64,000 bases of DNA from Myotis daubentonii (Eukaryota; Chordata; Mammalia; Chiroptera; Vespertilionidae), in contig NC_081844.1 of NCBI RefSeq assembly GCF_963259705.1, positions 107,501,965 to 107,565,964 on the forward strand. Reading direction: 5' to 3'. The number at the start of each line of letters is the position of its first letter. Within the stretch, counting starts at the first letter, position 1. A model generated the notes under the pieces. It saw only the letters and a program-made list of their open reading frames with translations. It was not told the DNA's origin and searched no databases. Positions 9,829 to 21,160 of this stretch are shown one piece after another. A program made the translations under genes and the position numbers.

Positions 9829-11285
9829 CCCTGCTTTTCTTTGTAGACATTTTGCTTAATTTCTTTGAATCTCAGTTTGGATCTTCCCACATCTTCCAGA
9901 AGCTCCTATCACCACATTGTCAGAGGTGCCCGGGGGATGGCCAAGTCTGCCCTCCTCCCCCTGGGGACACTCCGCGCGCTCTGGGCTCTGCTCCGGAGGA
10001 CGCTGTAGGTGTGTCATTGTCACCATCCAGCACCTCCCCGTCCCGTCCCTCCTTGTTGGATCAGCAGTTTCCTGGATCTTGCATCTTAGTCCTTTTGAGG
10101 TCCCTCCCTCGTGCTGCCCATTTGCTACAGGGCGCGTGGCAAGGTTGCTTTTTCAGATGCTGCTTTATCTTTATCCTTCTACTTGACAGTCTGGCTGCAG
10201 AGAGAATCTCAAGTGGAAAATGTTCTTTTCCTTAGGAAAGTGGCTTGGCACTGCACAGTAAGGTTAAAAAGTGCGTTTCCTTCTTCCCAGAAATCCCCCT
10301 CCCGAGCATACACCCCAGGGACGGTTTGCACATACAGATGACAGCACTTACCCAAGAATGTGATGACTTACTGGGTAAGCAATGCAGCAAACAAGCGTGA
10401 CTCACGGGGTCCGGTCCCAGGCACTTGCATTCTGCCCATCACTGTCTTCCAAAGACGGGTCGGCCGTGGGTTAAACACGTGAGCAGGCCCCAGACTTCTT
10501 TTGTTCCCTGTGAGGGACCAGAGCCTCCCACAGTCACGTTACAGCAGAGCGTGGAGTCATAATCCAGACATGAAAACGTTTAGTCCAAAATGAAGGCAAC
10601 GTTTTGATCGACACTCGAACACTAGACTCTCCCGCCCTCCAGGACTGGCTGGGGTGGGGCTTAGCCTGAATGGGGGGGGATGGGGGTGTCACTCCAGACG
10701 CCTTTGGCTTCTCTTCCAAAGGTTTCCTTGGACAAAACCCGGAGTGACTGCACACCATCTCGCTGTCCCCAGGGGCCACCTCTGTCTCATGAGCAGCATG
10801 CGTGTGCCCCTTGCCCCTGCACAGGGAGGCCGGGGTGACCCTGGGCAGCAGCCAGTCTCCTTGATGGACATCATTGCTGTCGGGGCAGCTCCTGGACTTG
10901 AGTCCTTGAGCAGAATCGTTCACTGCGGCCCCTAAACTTCGGGGGTCCCAGGTGACTGCTGAGATGTCTCACAGGCTTGAGGGAGGCACAGACATCCTGT
11001 CCCCCCACCAGGGGGTGAGATTCACATCATTGCAGCAGCCCTCTTCCAACTAACCCTCCTCAGTCAGTCCTCCCTCTCCCCAACCGTCCTTTCTCACCCT
11101 TTTATGTTATCAGAGTGGGCCAGGGGCACACGAGTCTTGTTACTGGTTTGGAATATTTTGGGGGGAATTCTGCGTATGGCGCTCCCTGTGCTTTCTGACG
11201 GCCCTCGTATCCTGGTGCCTCAGAGGAAACGGCCAAGTTAACAGCTCGTTTATATTTTGTAGCAGCAAATATCGCAAACGACGCC
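9829..11285. other. Unique sequence
   Basis: No gene recognised. The open frame at 9753-10235 starts inside the SINE and is not a gene. There is a G-run at 10672-10690. Confidence 0.4.
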
Positions 11286-11289
11286 AGCA

Positions 11290-11670
11290 TCTATAAATAA
11301 AGGGCTAGGTAAATGACAATAAGCCCGTGCATTTCAACCACCCAGTCATGATGTTTCCATGAGCACAGACAACAGTGACAATGAACCAGAGCAATCCCCA
11401 CCACAGGGGTGAGTCTTACAAACAGAATGCTGTGGAAAACGATGAATATTACACATAGATGATTTAGATATAATATGCACGTGTCATTCTATAGCATTTT
11501 TAACATGCAAAATAATAGTGTTGCTTACAACTTCTTCAAACTTTGTTACATATGCATGTATGTAGCAAAGTATGAAGACGTTTGAGGCATCAGATACAGC
11601 AGGGCCATGGTGACATGACAGTCTTGGCCTCTAGGAGGCGGGAGATGACGTGAAGTGGAGAGGCCTGCCA
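11290..11670 (+). mobile_element. Old L1 3' fragment
   Basis: Text such as GTGAGTCTTACAAACAGAAT...ATGAATATTACACATAGATG resembles the C-terminal ORF2/3' UTR part of old L1s (atgaatctcacaaacataatg). It is diverged, with approximate edges. Confidence 0.45.
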
Positions 11671-11708
11671 GCTGTCGTGATAATGGCTCGTTAGTTAAGT
11701 TGGGAGAT

Positions 11709-12298
11709 ACTGAATTGTCCATTGCATTATATTTTATACTCAGTGATACGTCTTAACCAGTTTGAATTACACTGAATTGTCCATTGCATTATATTTTACT
11801 AGTGGCCTAGTGCACAGATTCGTGCACATTGAAATGAAATTAATTAGAAGATTCGTGCAGTAATTATGTTACTGCAAAAAATTACATGTCAAAATAGTAT
11901 ATATAATATAGTATTATAAAATTAAAACACACGTGCGGTTGGCGTCAGCGAGCGCGCTGTATGTACCCCGCATGCGCGAGTCACCGTTTGTTTTTAAGTT
12001 GCCAGTGCGCGCCATATGTACCCGCCGCTCTGTTGGTCGACGGTCGATGAATAAATCACAATGTGGTTCACGCTGAATGTCAACAAAAACAACCAAATCC
12101 AAGATCAACAATGACAGATCGAAACACACGCACGCGATTGGTGCCGGCGAGAGCTTTACATGTATCGTGCATGCGCGAGTCAACACTTATTTTTAAATTG
12201 CCAGTGCTGGCCGGTCGGTTGGACGGACGGACAGTCGGTAACTTAGCCTTTTATATATAGAAGATAGTTAGTGATACGTCTTAACCAGTTTGAATTAT
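11709..12298. repeat. 62-bp tandem duplication, second copy split by a Helitron
   Basis: Copy A (11709-11770) starts ACTGAATTGTCCATTGCATT and ends TTTGAATTAC. Copy B starts identically at 11771, is interrupted after the A at 11798 by the Helitron 11799-12264, and resumes at 12265 with TAGTTAGTGATACGTC...TTTGAATTAT. Only a few differences separate the copies outside the insertion. Confidence 0.92.
11799..12264 (-). mobile_element. Non-autonomous Helitron (HeliBat-type), 466 bp, minus orientation
   Basis: Read on the minus strand, the element starts TCTTCTATATATAAAAGGCT and ends with TGTGCACTAGGCCACTAG, preceded by a short GTGCACGAATCTGTGCAC hairpin, as Helitron 3' ends require. It lies between A (11798) and T (12265) with no target duplication, the Helitron rule. 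The interior holds two diverged copies of a 90-bp block (about 11926-12013 and 12122-12208, each with GCATGCGCGAGTCA). It has no Rep/helicase coding. Confidence 0.93.
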
Positions 12299-13019
12299 AT
12301 TTAAAACAAAATAATTTTTCTTTCACATCTTAAAGGCTCCTGTGCGTTCACGTGTAGTCCCAGCGCTGCTGGTGAGCAGGCTGACGCCATTTTCAATTCC
12401 GATTATTTGATGAGATTTCCTGCCTTTTCTCTTTCCCACTCCCCGGGAGCTGTTACAGTCTCTGGTTTGTAAAGTCTCACGTGATGTGCGGTCCTTTTTC
12501 ACGTATGTTTCCTTGAAGGACGCGGCTCGGCCCTTTCAGTATGAATATGGACACATTCCCTTTAATTGTGAGAAACGTGAACGATCTCTTTAGTAATATC
12601 CCCCCACTTTCATTCCCCCTTTAAAAAACCTCTATTGTTAAAGTGTTACATACGACCCTTTCCTCCCATCGGCCTCCTCCAGCCCGCCCCCGCCCTCCGT
12701 TCCCCATTTATGAAATTGCTGTGATCTGGATTTCAGACCCGGACAAATTCTCTCCTCCTGTAATTCCCCTATGAGTTTTGACCTATTTGTCTCTCCATTC
12801 TACTTTCTGGGGTTTTCTCCAAACTTACACTATAACCCTCCTAGCGGGTTTAAACTGTTCTTCTATCATAATTTTAATTACAAGGGTTCCCCTTAATTTC
12901 CCAGCTTTGCCATGCCGCCCCACTTTATTTCATAAATGCAACACCTTGTCATGTCTCTTAGAACGCCGATGTATTTTTGTGTTTTCTCACCCCTGGCATT
13001 CAATCTTGTCTGCTGAGCA
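12299..13019. other. Mostly unresolved sequence with probable L1 3' UTR text
   Basis: Around 12620-12715, CCTCTATTGTTAAAGTGTTACA followed by C-rich text resembles the reversed bat L1 3' end seen more clearly at 39535. The rest, including a 187-codon frame at 12778-13341, has no recognised identity. Confidence 0.4.
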
Positions 13020-13125
13020 TCTCCTTTCTCTCCTCCTCCCTCTTCCTCTCTCCCCTCTTCCTCCTCCTCCTTCATCTCTTCCCTCCCCCCACCCCCCATC
13101 TCTTCCCTTTTCTTCTTGTTCTCGG
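13020..13125. repeat. Polypyrimidine (CT-rich) tract
   Basis: About 105 bases, almost all C and T on the plus strand (CTCCTCCCTCTTCC-type). Such tracts can form triplexes. Confidence 0.85.
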
Positions 13126-13429
13126 TTTGATTTCCTTCACGGTACAGCTTTCCATCCACGTCGGGCATCCTCGGCGTCCATGCGGTTTAGGAGGCTGCCT
13201 GAGAGGCGGAACGGAGCTCTGTGTGAGCTGAGGGCGGAGCTTGCTGCAGGACCGCGCTTCTCTAGGTGTTTGTCTGCAAACCCCCGAGAGTCACCGAGAC
13301 GCGGCCGGGGGCCCACAGGGTTAAGGCTGTTGTCACAATGATACCACACGTGACCTGCCCCGACCACCATGGTGACACTTGCACTCACGTGCAGAAAGAG
13401 TGGTCGGTGCGACGGTTCACTGCATGTGT

Positions 13430-13775
13430 CCACTTGGTCGGACATTATTCTGGATGTTTCTGCGCGAGCGTTTTGGGTGACATTCACATGGAAATGGGTG
13501 GGCTGCTGAGTAAAGCAGGTTGCCAGCCATTTGTGGGTGGGCCCATCTAATCGCTGAAGGCCTGACTAGAATAAAAAGGTCCGAGTACCCTGAGCAAGAG
13601 AATCCCCAGCAGACAGCCCTCGGGCTTGGACCAGAACACTGGCTCGCCTGCCCGGGGCTGCAGCCGCCACCCTCCCCGCGAGTTGGGCGTGCCGGCCTCT
13701 AGGACTCCGTATTACACATCTCTCTACAGACACACGTCCTGTTGGTTGTTTTCCTGGGGAACCCCGACAAAGGCC
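13430..13775 (+). mobile_element. Old mammalian solo LTR (MaLR/ERVL-like)
   Basis: Ordered matches to a common ancient LTR: CATTATTCTGGATGTTTCTG, TGAGTAAAGCAGGTTGCC, GTGGGTGGGCCCATCTAATC, AGCAAGAGAATCCCCAGCAG, GGACCAGAACACTGGCTC, CTGTTGGTTGTTTTCCTGG and GAACCCCGACAAA. There is no internal viral sequence next to it, so it is a solo LTR. I recognise the family pattern but not the exact name. Confidence 0.72.
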
Positions 13776-14373
13776 ACGGGGGAACCACTAGTGCGGATCA
13801 AGGCCGAGGCGCCACAACGGAGCGACGGAGTCCGAGCTGTTCGCTGCCAGCACTCGCCGCGAAAGGCCAGCTTCACTGAGGAATGGCCCTCAGGAGCAGG
13901 AGGAAACGTCAGTGTCACTACGCCCGCCCCCTGCGCCACCTCCGTTTCATATCCTGGTGACGCGGGCAGGGGCAGGGTGCACTCCCGCTGCCTGAGGGTG
14001 CGGTGTGGTCTGGAGCCACCTGTTCTCCACGGAACACCATTCTTACTCGGAAACGGCTGGCGGGCGAGCGAGGCTTGTCCAGACTCAGGGATTCAGCAAA
14101 CGCATCTCAACAAAGGAATCCAGTGACCTTGTCCCTTCAAGGAAGACAACGGGAAGCACCTGGGGCCAATGACAAGCTGAGCTTTAAAACCAAGGCTCAG
14201 AGGCGGGGACTCGTGGCTGTGGGTGAGTGTGAGCTTGCCGTCTCCCAGGACTGGCGCTTCTCCCATGAGCCCAGCGGTCATGCAGAGAGCGCGTCTTTTG
14301 ATTTGGTCATGGAAGGTGTCAACAGCTTGGAAGCCCTGCATGACGCAGTGAACCAATACAGAATGGTGTGTTG
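13776..14373. other. Unique GC-rich sequence
   Basis: Moderate CpG density at 13780-13990. The open frames (up to 166 codons) overlap the LTR end and match nothing I know. Confidence 0.4.
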
Positions 14374-14582
14374 GGCCCGGCCCGTGTTGCTCAGTGGTTG
14401 AGCACCGACCCATGAACCAAGAGGTCGCTGGATTCCCAGTCAGGGCACAGGCCCGTGTTGGGGGCTCGATCCCCAGTGGCAGGAGGCAGCCGATCAATGA
14501 TTCTCTCTCCCCTCGATGTTTCTATCTCTCTCTCCCGCTCCCTTTCCCTCGCTCTAAAGCTCAATAAAAACATATTTAAAAA
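14374..14582 (+). mobile_element. VES SINE
   Basis: Head GCCCGTGTTGCTCAGTGG, then GGCTCGATCCCCAGTGGCAG, GATCAATGATTCTCTC, a TC-rich body and a CAATAAAAACATATTTAAAA tail. It is near full length. Confidence 0.93.
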
Positions 14583-15201
14583 CAAACAACAAAGTCATGT
14601 ATTAGTAAAAGATTCACTCAAAGTGCTGGGGGGAGAGGGGTGAGGGCAATGGATTTAATACAAGAGAAGACGAGAAGCTCACTGAGCCCAGGAGAGAGGA
14701 GCGAGGCCCAGCCAGCCTGCAGGGCCACGAGCGTGGGAACAAGTGAGAGGGTTTCAGAGTCCACCTTGCAGTAGCCTCCGGGAAGCTGCACACCTCTGTG
14801 CTGTCAGGGAATATATGCAATTGTTCGGAAAAGCGAGGGACACACTCCCCACTCCACCCTTCCCATCGCCATACCCGTGTGAGGCCAGATCTCCTCCACA
14901 CCCCGCGACCCAACAACTTATCACGGCGAACTGAGTGCCGGAGCCGACCCGAGGGGCCAGCTTTGTTAACCCGGACCTTTAAAGAGATTTGCAAAACTGT
15001 GAAACGATGCCACTCTTTTTACTACATTTTTGCTGGTTTTGGAAAGAAAAAACCACAGTTATTTTTTAATAACAATATGTCATTTGTACACATAATTGAA
15101 TCAATACATATTTAAAACATGTCTTGGTTTTAATTCCTGAATATTAATGGGCATAACCCACATAAACAAAATCTCCTGAGAGTCTTCAATCATTTTAAAA
15201 A
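14583..15201. other. Unique sequence
   Basis: GC-rich to about 14970, then AT-rich (15000-15200). No gene or clear repeat is seen. Confidence 0.4.
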
Positions 15202-15292
15202 TAATCCTCACCCAAGGGTATATATTTTAATTGATTTTTTTTTTTTGAGAGAGAGAGAGAGGAAGGGAGAGAGGAAAGAGGGGAGAAGGAAG

Positions 15293-15330
<38 letters not shown>

Positions 15331-15440
15331 GAGAGACACTGATCAGTTGCCTCCCCTACACGCCCCACCCGGGGATGGAACCTGCAACCTTTTTGTGCCG
15401 GGGCAACGCTCCAATGAACTGAGCAAGCTGCCCGGGCACA
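15202..15440 (-). mobile_element. VES-type SINE (reverse) with long GA tract
   Basis: Tail end AATCCTCACCCAAGGGTATA and TTTTAATTGATT, a 90-base GA-rich region with pure (GA)n at 15294-15336, then a reversed head (GATGGAACCTGCAACC, CCAATGAACTGAGCAAGC). TTTTAAA occurs on both sides and may be a decayed target duplication. Confidence 0.88.
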
Positions 15441-16055
15441 TCTCCCACCGTTTTAAAGACTGTCTAGGGATCTGGAGATGGAGGGTGGCTCTGGACGGTG
15501 TGACCTGAACAGGCTGCTCCCGTGAAGGGCCCACTGTGGCTGTGTGGTGTGTGGCATTATCTGTCCTACGGTCCTACGTCCCCGCCCCCCGTTCTGGCCA
15601 TGCTCTGTGGAGAACAGTTAACATTGGTTTTAGTGATGTATTTTCCTTAACTTAATACACCCCACGTGTTAGTATCCCAAATGGCAATCCATGTAAAAGT
15701 CATTAATGAATGATCTTCCCTGGTTGTGCGGACAGGAGCCTCTCCAGCCGGGCACGCCCGCGCCGTGTGGCCTCAGCCCTGCATTTGATTATCAGCGGAG
15801 GGATTTGCAGGTTTGACTCAAGCCCTCCACACCCTCCGCGTCCCGCACCCAGTTCCCGTGAGGCCTCCTTTCACCGGGGATCTGCCTGTCACCCCCATGG
15901 CTCCCGGGAGCCTCACCACCCCGCCCTTTAAAAACAACATTGCAAATCCTGCTTTCGCACAGGCCAGGCCGAGATAGCTGAGCTGTGACTCACGTCGTTT
16001 CAGCAGGGCTTAGCGCTTTCATGTCTTTCTAAATGGGCTGGGAGCAAAGGTAAGT
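15441..16055. other. Unique sequence with an AT-rich motif block
   Basis: At 15600-15715 an AT-rich block (GGTTTTAGTGATGTATTTTC, TTAATGAATGATCTTCC) interrupts GC-rich DNA and resembles conserved non-coding sequence in texture. No gene is seen. Confidence 0.35.
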
Positions 16056-16059
16056 AGCT

Positions 16060-16520
16060 CAATAGGAAGATGTGCAAAGGATATTAACCAGCAATGCACA
16101 CACAAGGAGATGCCGCTGAGCGCATGACAGGGCGCCCAGCCTCCAGAGCAGTTGACAGCCACTGTTCCCATCAAGCAGGAGTCTGGCCCCTGAGGCTGGT
16201 GAGTGCGGACAAATGGCTCCTCTGGAAAGCAGTGGGCGCCATCCAGGAAAGCTAAGAGCATGCTCCCCCCCGCTCCCCCCACCCCCCACGATGGCCAGCA
16301 CGTCCGTGGGGGCGCCTTCTAAGAACCTTCCCACGTGAGCACCAGGAGGCAGACGCGAGGGTCCTTGCGGTGGCCAAACACCTGACTCTGGGATAGCGGG
16401 ATGGACCATGACACCGGGCACACACACGGACACAATGTGCCCGATGAAAAGACCCACGCAGAGCTACACGGGCTCACCGAGGGCCCGAGTCATACGATGA
16501 GCGGAAAGCCAACGTTCAGG
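16060..16520 (+). mobile_element. Old, highly diverged L1 ORF2/3' fragment
   Basis: Phrases such as GGCTGGTGAGTGCGGACAAA followed by CTCTGGAAAGCAGTGGGC align in order with the L1 motif tgctggtgggaatgtaaa...tttggaaaacagt. GGATGGACCATGACACCGG follows where the L1 'aacatggatgaacc' text would be. Divergence is strong and the call is tentative. Confidence 0.45.
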
Positions 16521-17779
16521 CACCGGGAGAACGGTGCTACTTGGTACGGATACCACACTGAGCAACGCCAGGTTGTGTTTAAGGTTCTCACACAGATGTC
16601 TGCACTGATGCAGAGGAGTCTGGGGCGGGGAGATGTCACCGTGGTGGCAGCGAGATCTTTGGGGAGAGGGTTGAAGCGCGGTGGGCAGAAGGGGCCTCAG
16701 CGTTGCCTGCCCTTTGACTCTGTTGTGAGGGAAGCGATCGTCATGAATTACTTGTGGAATTTAAACAAACGAGGAATACGGGCCTGGGAAGACTTAGTCC
16801 CCCTTCCTGGCCGCGAGAAACAGATGCAGGTCTTCCTTCTTCGGGTCCATCTGGTCTTGTTCCGGGGTCGCTGAGCCTGGGGGGGCCTGGTTCTGCCCTT
16901 GGCGCGACCGTGGGCAGGGGCTTCTCCTCAGTGCATTGAGTCCACATGATGAAGCAGGTGCTGCTGTTTCCGGGAAAAGGCTAATCTGTCCGAGACCCCA
17001 CATCAGATGCGACTCACCAAGTCCAGTGGCCACTTCTTCAAAACGGGCTTGGCCCAGCTCGTGGCAGCTGTGGTCTCCCATCAGATGTGTCGCCGAGATT
17101 GGCCTCTGAGAGATGCGAGAGGCCCGGGCTCCACGGAGATGCCTTCTGGTGTCAGGTGTCACGTTAATGAGTCCGGGGCCTGGCTTGCCCACGAGAATCA
17201 GATGCCTGCTAAGCCAGGAGACCACGGACCTAACCAGGAACAGTCAGGGGAAGGCAAAGACAAGCTCACTGATGTCTAAACGCACGTCTGTGTGTTTGCT
17301 TTTGGCACCGGTTTGGGTCAGCACAGTTTTGTGCCTGAAGTTGGGAACTAAATGTTTCTACTCTCAGTGTGCCTACAAATCAGAATTTGGGAATTAAATT
17401 GCGTTGGTGAATTCGAGACACCGGTGGTATCTCAGCTCAGGCCGCCAGAACAAGACCTAAAAGAGGGAGGGTGTGCCATGCTTGGACTAATGCCCGATGC
17501 ACGCCTGCACTGCCTGAACCCCCCAGTCCAGGCCCCGGGACAGGGGACCCCTCGCACCCTTTCTACCTGAGATGGGCATGACCTGGGACGCTCCAGGCCA
17601 CTGTCATGGACTGGAAATGGTGCAAAATTCTAGAAGAAGCCGTTTCCACTTGTGGGCCACAGACTAGCCTTAGAGTAACCCCCCCCCCCAATGTAGACCC
17701 CCAGTCCCGGAGGCTCCAGTGGTGAATCTATTAGAGAGTCATTCCTTCCCTATCCTGGCTTTACATCCACTGTTTTTAA
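16521..17779. other. Unique sequence
   Basis: Several open frames under 160 codons without recognisable domains. A C-run lies at 17681-17690. No repeat was recognised. Confidence 0.4.
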
Positions 17780-17792
17780 ATCTTACTTTCTT

Positions 17793-18015
17793 TTTCTTTT
17801 TTGGTATGTTTTTATTGATTTCAGAGAGAGGAAGGGAGAGGGGGAGAGGGATAGAAACATCAGTGATGAGAGAGAATCATTGATCGGCTGCCTCCTGCAC
17901 CCTCCACACTGGGGATCGAGCCCACAACCCGGCCATGTACCCGGACTTGGAATGGAACCGGTGACCTCCTGGTTCATGGATCGATGCTCAACCACCGAGC
18001 CATGCAGGCCGGGCC
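17793..18015 (-). mobile_element. VES SINE (reverse) with perfect 13-bp TSD
   Basis: The element runs from GTATGTTTTTATTGATTTCA to the reversed head GATGCTCAACCACCGAGCC. ATCTTACTTTCTT occurs exactly at 17780-17792 and 18016-18028, the target duplication expected of L1-mediated retrotransposition. The intact duplication marks a young copy. Confidence 0.95.
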
Positions 18016-18028
18016 ATCTTACTTTCTT

Positions 18029-18555
18029 AAAAGGCAAACAAACACAAAGACCACGTCTCTTATTCCCCTTGCCCTGCAGCTTACAGCCCCGTTTCTTGCT
18101 CCCTTTGCAGCAAAACTTCCTGACAGGGTTTCCACCCTCAGTGTTTCGTGCCTCCTCCACTCTCCCTGGAAGCAGCGCCCACCGGGCATTGCACCCTCCG
18201 CGTCACTGAAGCTGCTCCTGCCAAGGGCGCCCGTGCCCTCCTCACTGCTGATGCCAGGGGTCGGCCCTGGGGCCCAGCCCTGCTGGCTGCTCAGCAGCCC
18301 TGGCCAGACCCCGCGCCTCCCCCGGAGGCAGGCTCTCGCCCGGCTGCCAGGACACCGGCAGCCTTCCCTTTCCTCCCTGACCTCTCTATGGGGAGCGGCC
18401 CGCTCGGTCCTGGGTCTGTGTCGCTTCTCCATCTTTATTTCCTTGATGGTCTCTCGTCTTCACACACCTCCTATATTCTGATGATGCCACGTGTCCAGCT
18501 CCACTCAGATCTCCCTCCTGGGCCCCAGCCTCCGATGGCCTCCACCCACGGGACA
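18029..18555. other. Unique GC-rich sequence
   Basis: Open frames up to 165 codons on both strands have no recognisable product and lie in stop-poor sequence. Confidence 0.4.
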
Positions 18556-18559
18556 TCTC

Positions 18560-18995
18560 CCCTTGCCTGTCCGAGAAACAGCACAAACTCAATTGGCTGA
18601 GTTGCACATCTCCCCTCTACCTCCTGCCCCAACTGCCCCCCCACCCCCCCGAAGCTCTTCCATCTCAGTCGGCAGCAACTTCAGCCTCCCAGGGCTCCAT
18701 CCCCGAATCGTGAAGTCGTCCTCAAATCCTTCCTTTCTGCCATGGCCCATCCAGTCCATCAGCTCACCTCCTGGCTCTGCCTTGAGCGTTTTCCAGAATC
18801 ATACCCTCCCCTCTGCCTACTCTTGCCCAAGCCCCTCCCCTCAGACCTGGACAACTTAGATTTCCTTGATTCTACCCCTGCTCCCACAGCCTGTTCTCAA
18901 CGCAGCAGCCAGAAGGGTCCTTATCCGACATCAATTAGATCAAAACGTGATCTAAACACTTCCATGTCATTCAGAGTCTAAGCCAAAGCCCCTAC
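18560..18995 (+). mobile_element. L2 LINE 3' fragment
   Basis: Ordered resemblance to L2: CCATCCAGTCCATCAGCTCA, then CAGCCTGTTCTCAACGCAGC, AGCCAGAAGGGTCCTTAT, TAGATCAAAACGTGATCT and TCAGAGTCTAAGCCAAAGCC (consensus: cacacagcagccagagtgatc...actcagagtaaaagccaaag). It is old and heavily diverged. Confidence 0.55.
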
Positions 18996-18999
18996 CATA

Positions 19000-19256
19000 C
19001 CCCCAACACACACACATCACACACACACCACACACACACCACATACACATAATATACACACATCAACACAACACACATCACATACACACATCACATACAC
19101 ATAGTATACGCATAACACACATCACACATACATATAACATACACAAACACGCACAACACAATACACATAACATAGACACATATCTCTCTCACACACATCA
19201 CACACACGTGCGTGCGCGCACACACACACACACACGCGCGCGCACACACACACATC
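19000..19256. repeat. Compound (CA)n / ACACATCACATAC satellite
   Basis: About 255 bases of CA with CACATCACATACACATA-type higher-order units, ending in a purer (CA)n and CGCGCG segment. Short Cys/Val-rich reverse frames here are translation of the repeat. Confidence 0.95.
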
Positions 19257-20020
19257 AGCGGGACTACTAGCCCCTCTGCTGGCAATGGCGCCACCTCCCG
19301 CACTGTCCAGGGTGAAGGCTGACCTTGTCCTCACCCCTGTCCCACCGGCACTCAGTCCTATAGACTCTGCCGCCTACATATGTTGTCAGTGCGTGTCCAC
19401 TTCCTTCAACGCGCAGTCCAGCTGTCACCCTGCACACCCCACACCCGCCTCCACCTAAGCCCTGGGAGCAGATGGAAGTGCACGTTCTAGTCTCAAGTCC
19501 TCCAGCCTCACCCCACAGAGCGCCCCCCCCCCCGCCCTCTGAGGACCCCCTGCCTCCCTGCCCACCCCTCCTCCTCCAGCGCATCCTCCAATGCCCAGTG
19601 CCTACAACTTGCTCCATATCTGTGTGCGGAGTGAATGAGCAAATGCATCACGGAATGGGGAGAACGATGAGACCGGGAGGAAGTGTGGTGTGGGTCAAGT
19701 TCTACAGGAAATGGCCTTTTGCTGGGCGGTGGGAGCTGTGGAGGTTTGAGATCAGGGGATGACGCGATCCGAGGGGCCTGCTGAGGCCCAGACAGGGGGG
19801 CATGCGGTCTGAGCCCAGCACTTCCCGCTCCTCTGCGACCAGCTATTTGGAAAAGGGGGGGTGGGGGGGGAGGTGAGGGGCGGGGAGGAGGGAAGAACAG
19901 GAGACAGGAGGGAAGAGCCCTGCAGAGACTTGTCAGGGGCACGGGAGGGATGAAGCAGGATTATGCCGGCAGAGAAGCCGCCCTGGGGCCCGGGCGGCCG
20001 GGAGCCCGCCGTGGCCGAGT
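19257..20020. other. Unique sequence with G-rich tract
   Basis: Contains a G-rich tract at 19853-19900 (GGGGGGGTGGGGGGGGAGG type) able to form a G-quadruplex. No gene is seen. Confidence 0.4.
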
Positions 20021-20029
20021 GCCTGCAGG

Positions 20030-20400
20030 CCCGCCAAATAGCGGGTGATTGGGGCTTAGCTTCCTGACAACAATGACGTGAACATGCCACAATGGCCCGT
20101 TTCTAGAAGCTTCACCTCCTTTCACCGGAGACGATGATCCTGGCAATGTGGGGCCCGAGGAGCGGGGAGCGGGCCCATTACGCTGCTATCGGCCAGCTCC
20201 ACGCCCCACATGGAAGTCTGACAGGCACCTCCCTCCCGGCCTCGCTCCTGTGAAATCTTGTAGCAATTAGCAGGCATTTCACGGCCCATTTCTGTCAAAT
20301 AATGTGACGGGCAAACCAGGCCTTTGTAAGCGGCTGAGCACGGCAAATCATTTTCTGCTTCCAGATGGAGAGGGAGTTTGAGTTCCTGGGGATGAGTCAC
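20030..20400. promoter_or_regulatory. Candidate conserved non-coding element
   Basis: Low-CpG, motif-rich sequence inside GC-rich surroundings: TTCCTGACAACAATGACGTG, GCCACAATGGCCC (SOX/YY1-like), GTAGCAATTAGCAGG (homeodomain) and GTCAAATAATGTGACGGG. There is no transposon signature. The texture fits an enhancer-like conserved element, but conservation was not tested. Confidence 0.35.
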
Positions 20401-20974
20401 TGGGACCAAGTCCAATGTCCTGCATCCTGACCCCTCTCCCTCCTGGACTCGGGCAGAGAGGGGCGTGGGCCCGGCCCGGCCCAGTGTCCCGGCCCCTCTC
20501 GCGCACGTGCTCCCCACCGCCTCCCCCCGGAAGCTCCATCCTGCACAGCAGCCGCGTCCCTGGCTGGTGGGTCCCCTGTCCACCTGCTGTTCTCTCCCAG
20601 GTCCTCATCCTGGTTCTCTGGCCTCATCCTACCCTCCCCCCCAACCCCCGCCCCGTCTCAGCTTGAACTCGCATTCTAACTCCCGGGTCCTACTCCCAGC
20701 CGCCCCTGCCCTGCGCTCTGGGCTCACACCCACCCCGGGTCCCAGCGGCCAGGCCCTTCCCCTGGTCTCGGGCGGGATCACGGCAGCCCGCTCCCCACGG
20801 CATGTCTCCCGTCCATCTTCATAAAACCCACCCGATAGCATCTCCTGACCCAGGGCCTTCAGCGCTCCGCAAAGATCATCAGGACAAGGCCACAGCCTAT
20901 GAAACTCGAAGCTCCCGTGGCCACTGCCCTCTGCCGCCGCCCACCCCCTTGCAGGCCCAGGCCTGGGGTGAATA
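20401..20974. other. Unique GC-rich sequence
   Basis: Multiple overlapping frames on both strands, none recognisable. Confidence 0.4.
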
Positions 20975-21160
20975 GCGGTGGCTCTGCAGCCAGTGGGCCT
21001 GGACTTGGAACTCTGGCCTCTCCACCACAAGCCACACGTCCCTGGGAAGGCCTGTTTGCTCTCCATTCTCCAGGCTCCTCGTCTGTGATGAGGGGCCTGA
21101 GAGGTACCCCCAGGGGGCTGTGAGGGTGCAGTGAGTCAGAGCCGAGCACCCTGCTGGCCG
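20975..21160 (+). repeat. MIR SINE
   Basis: In order: GCCTGGACTTGGAACTCTGG, CCACAAGCCACACGTCCCTGGGAAGGCCTG (loss-marked here by its start and end), CTCCAGGCTCCTCGTCTGTG and GGGGGCTGTGAGGGTGCAGT. This matches the MIR order (gactggg.tcgaatcc, tgtgaccttgggcaag, ctcagtttcctcatctgt, gggttgttgtgaggat). Confidence 0.65.

Noticed and set aside
13430..13775. Endogenous retrovirus with coding regions
   Set aside because: Only an LTR-like segment is recognisable; no gag, pol or env text flanks it. The same holds for the LTRs at 34640 and 44470.
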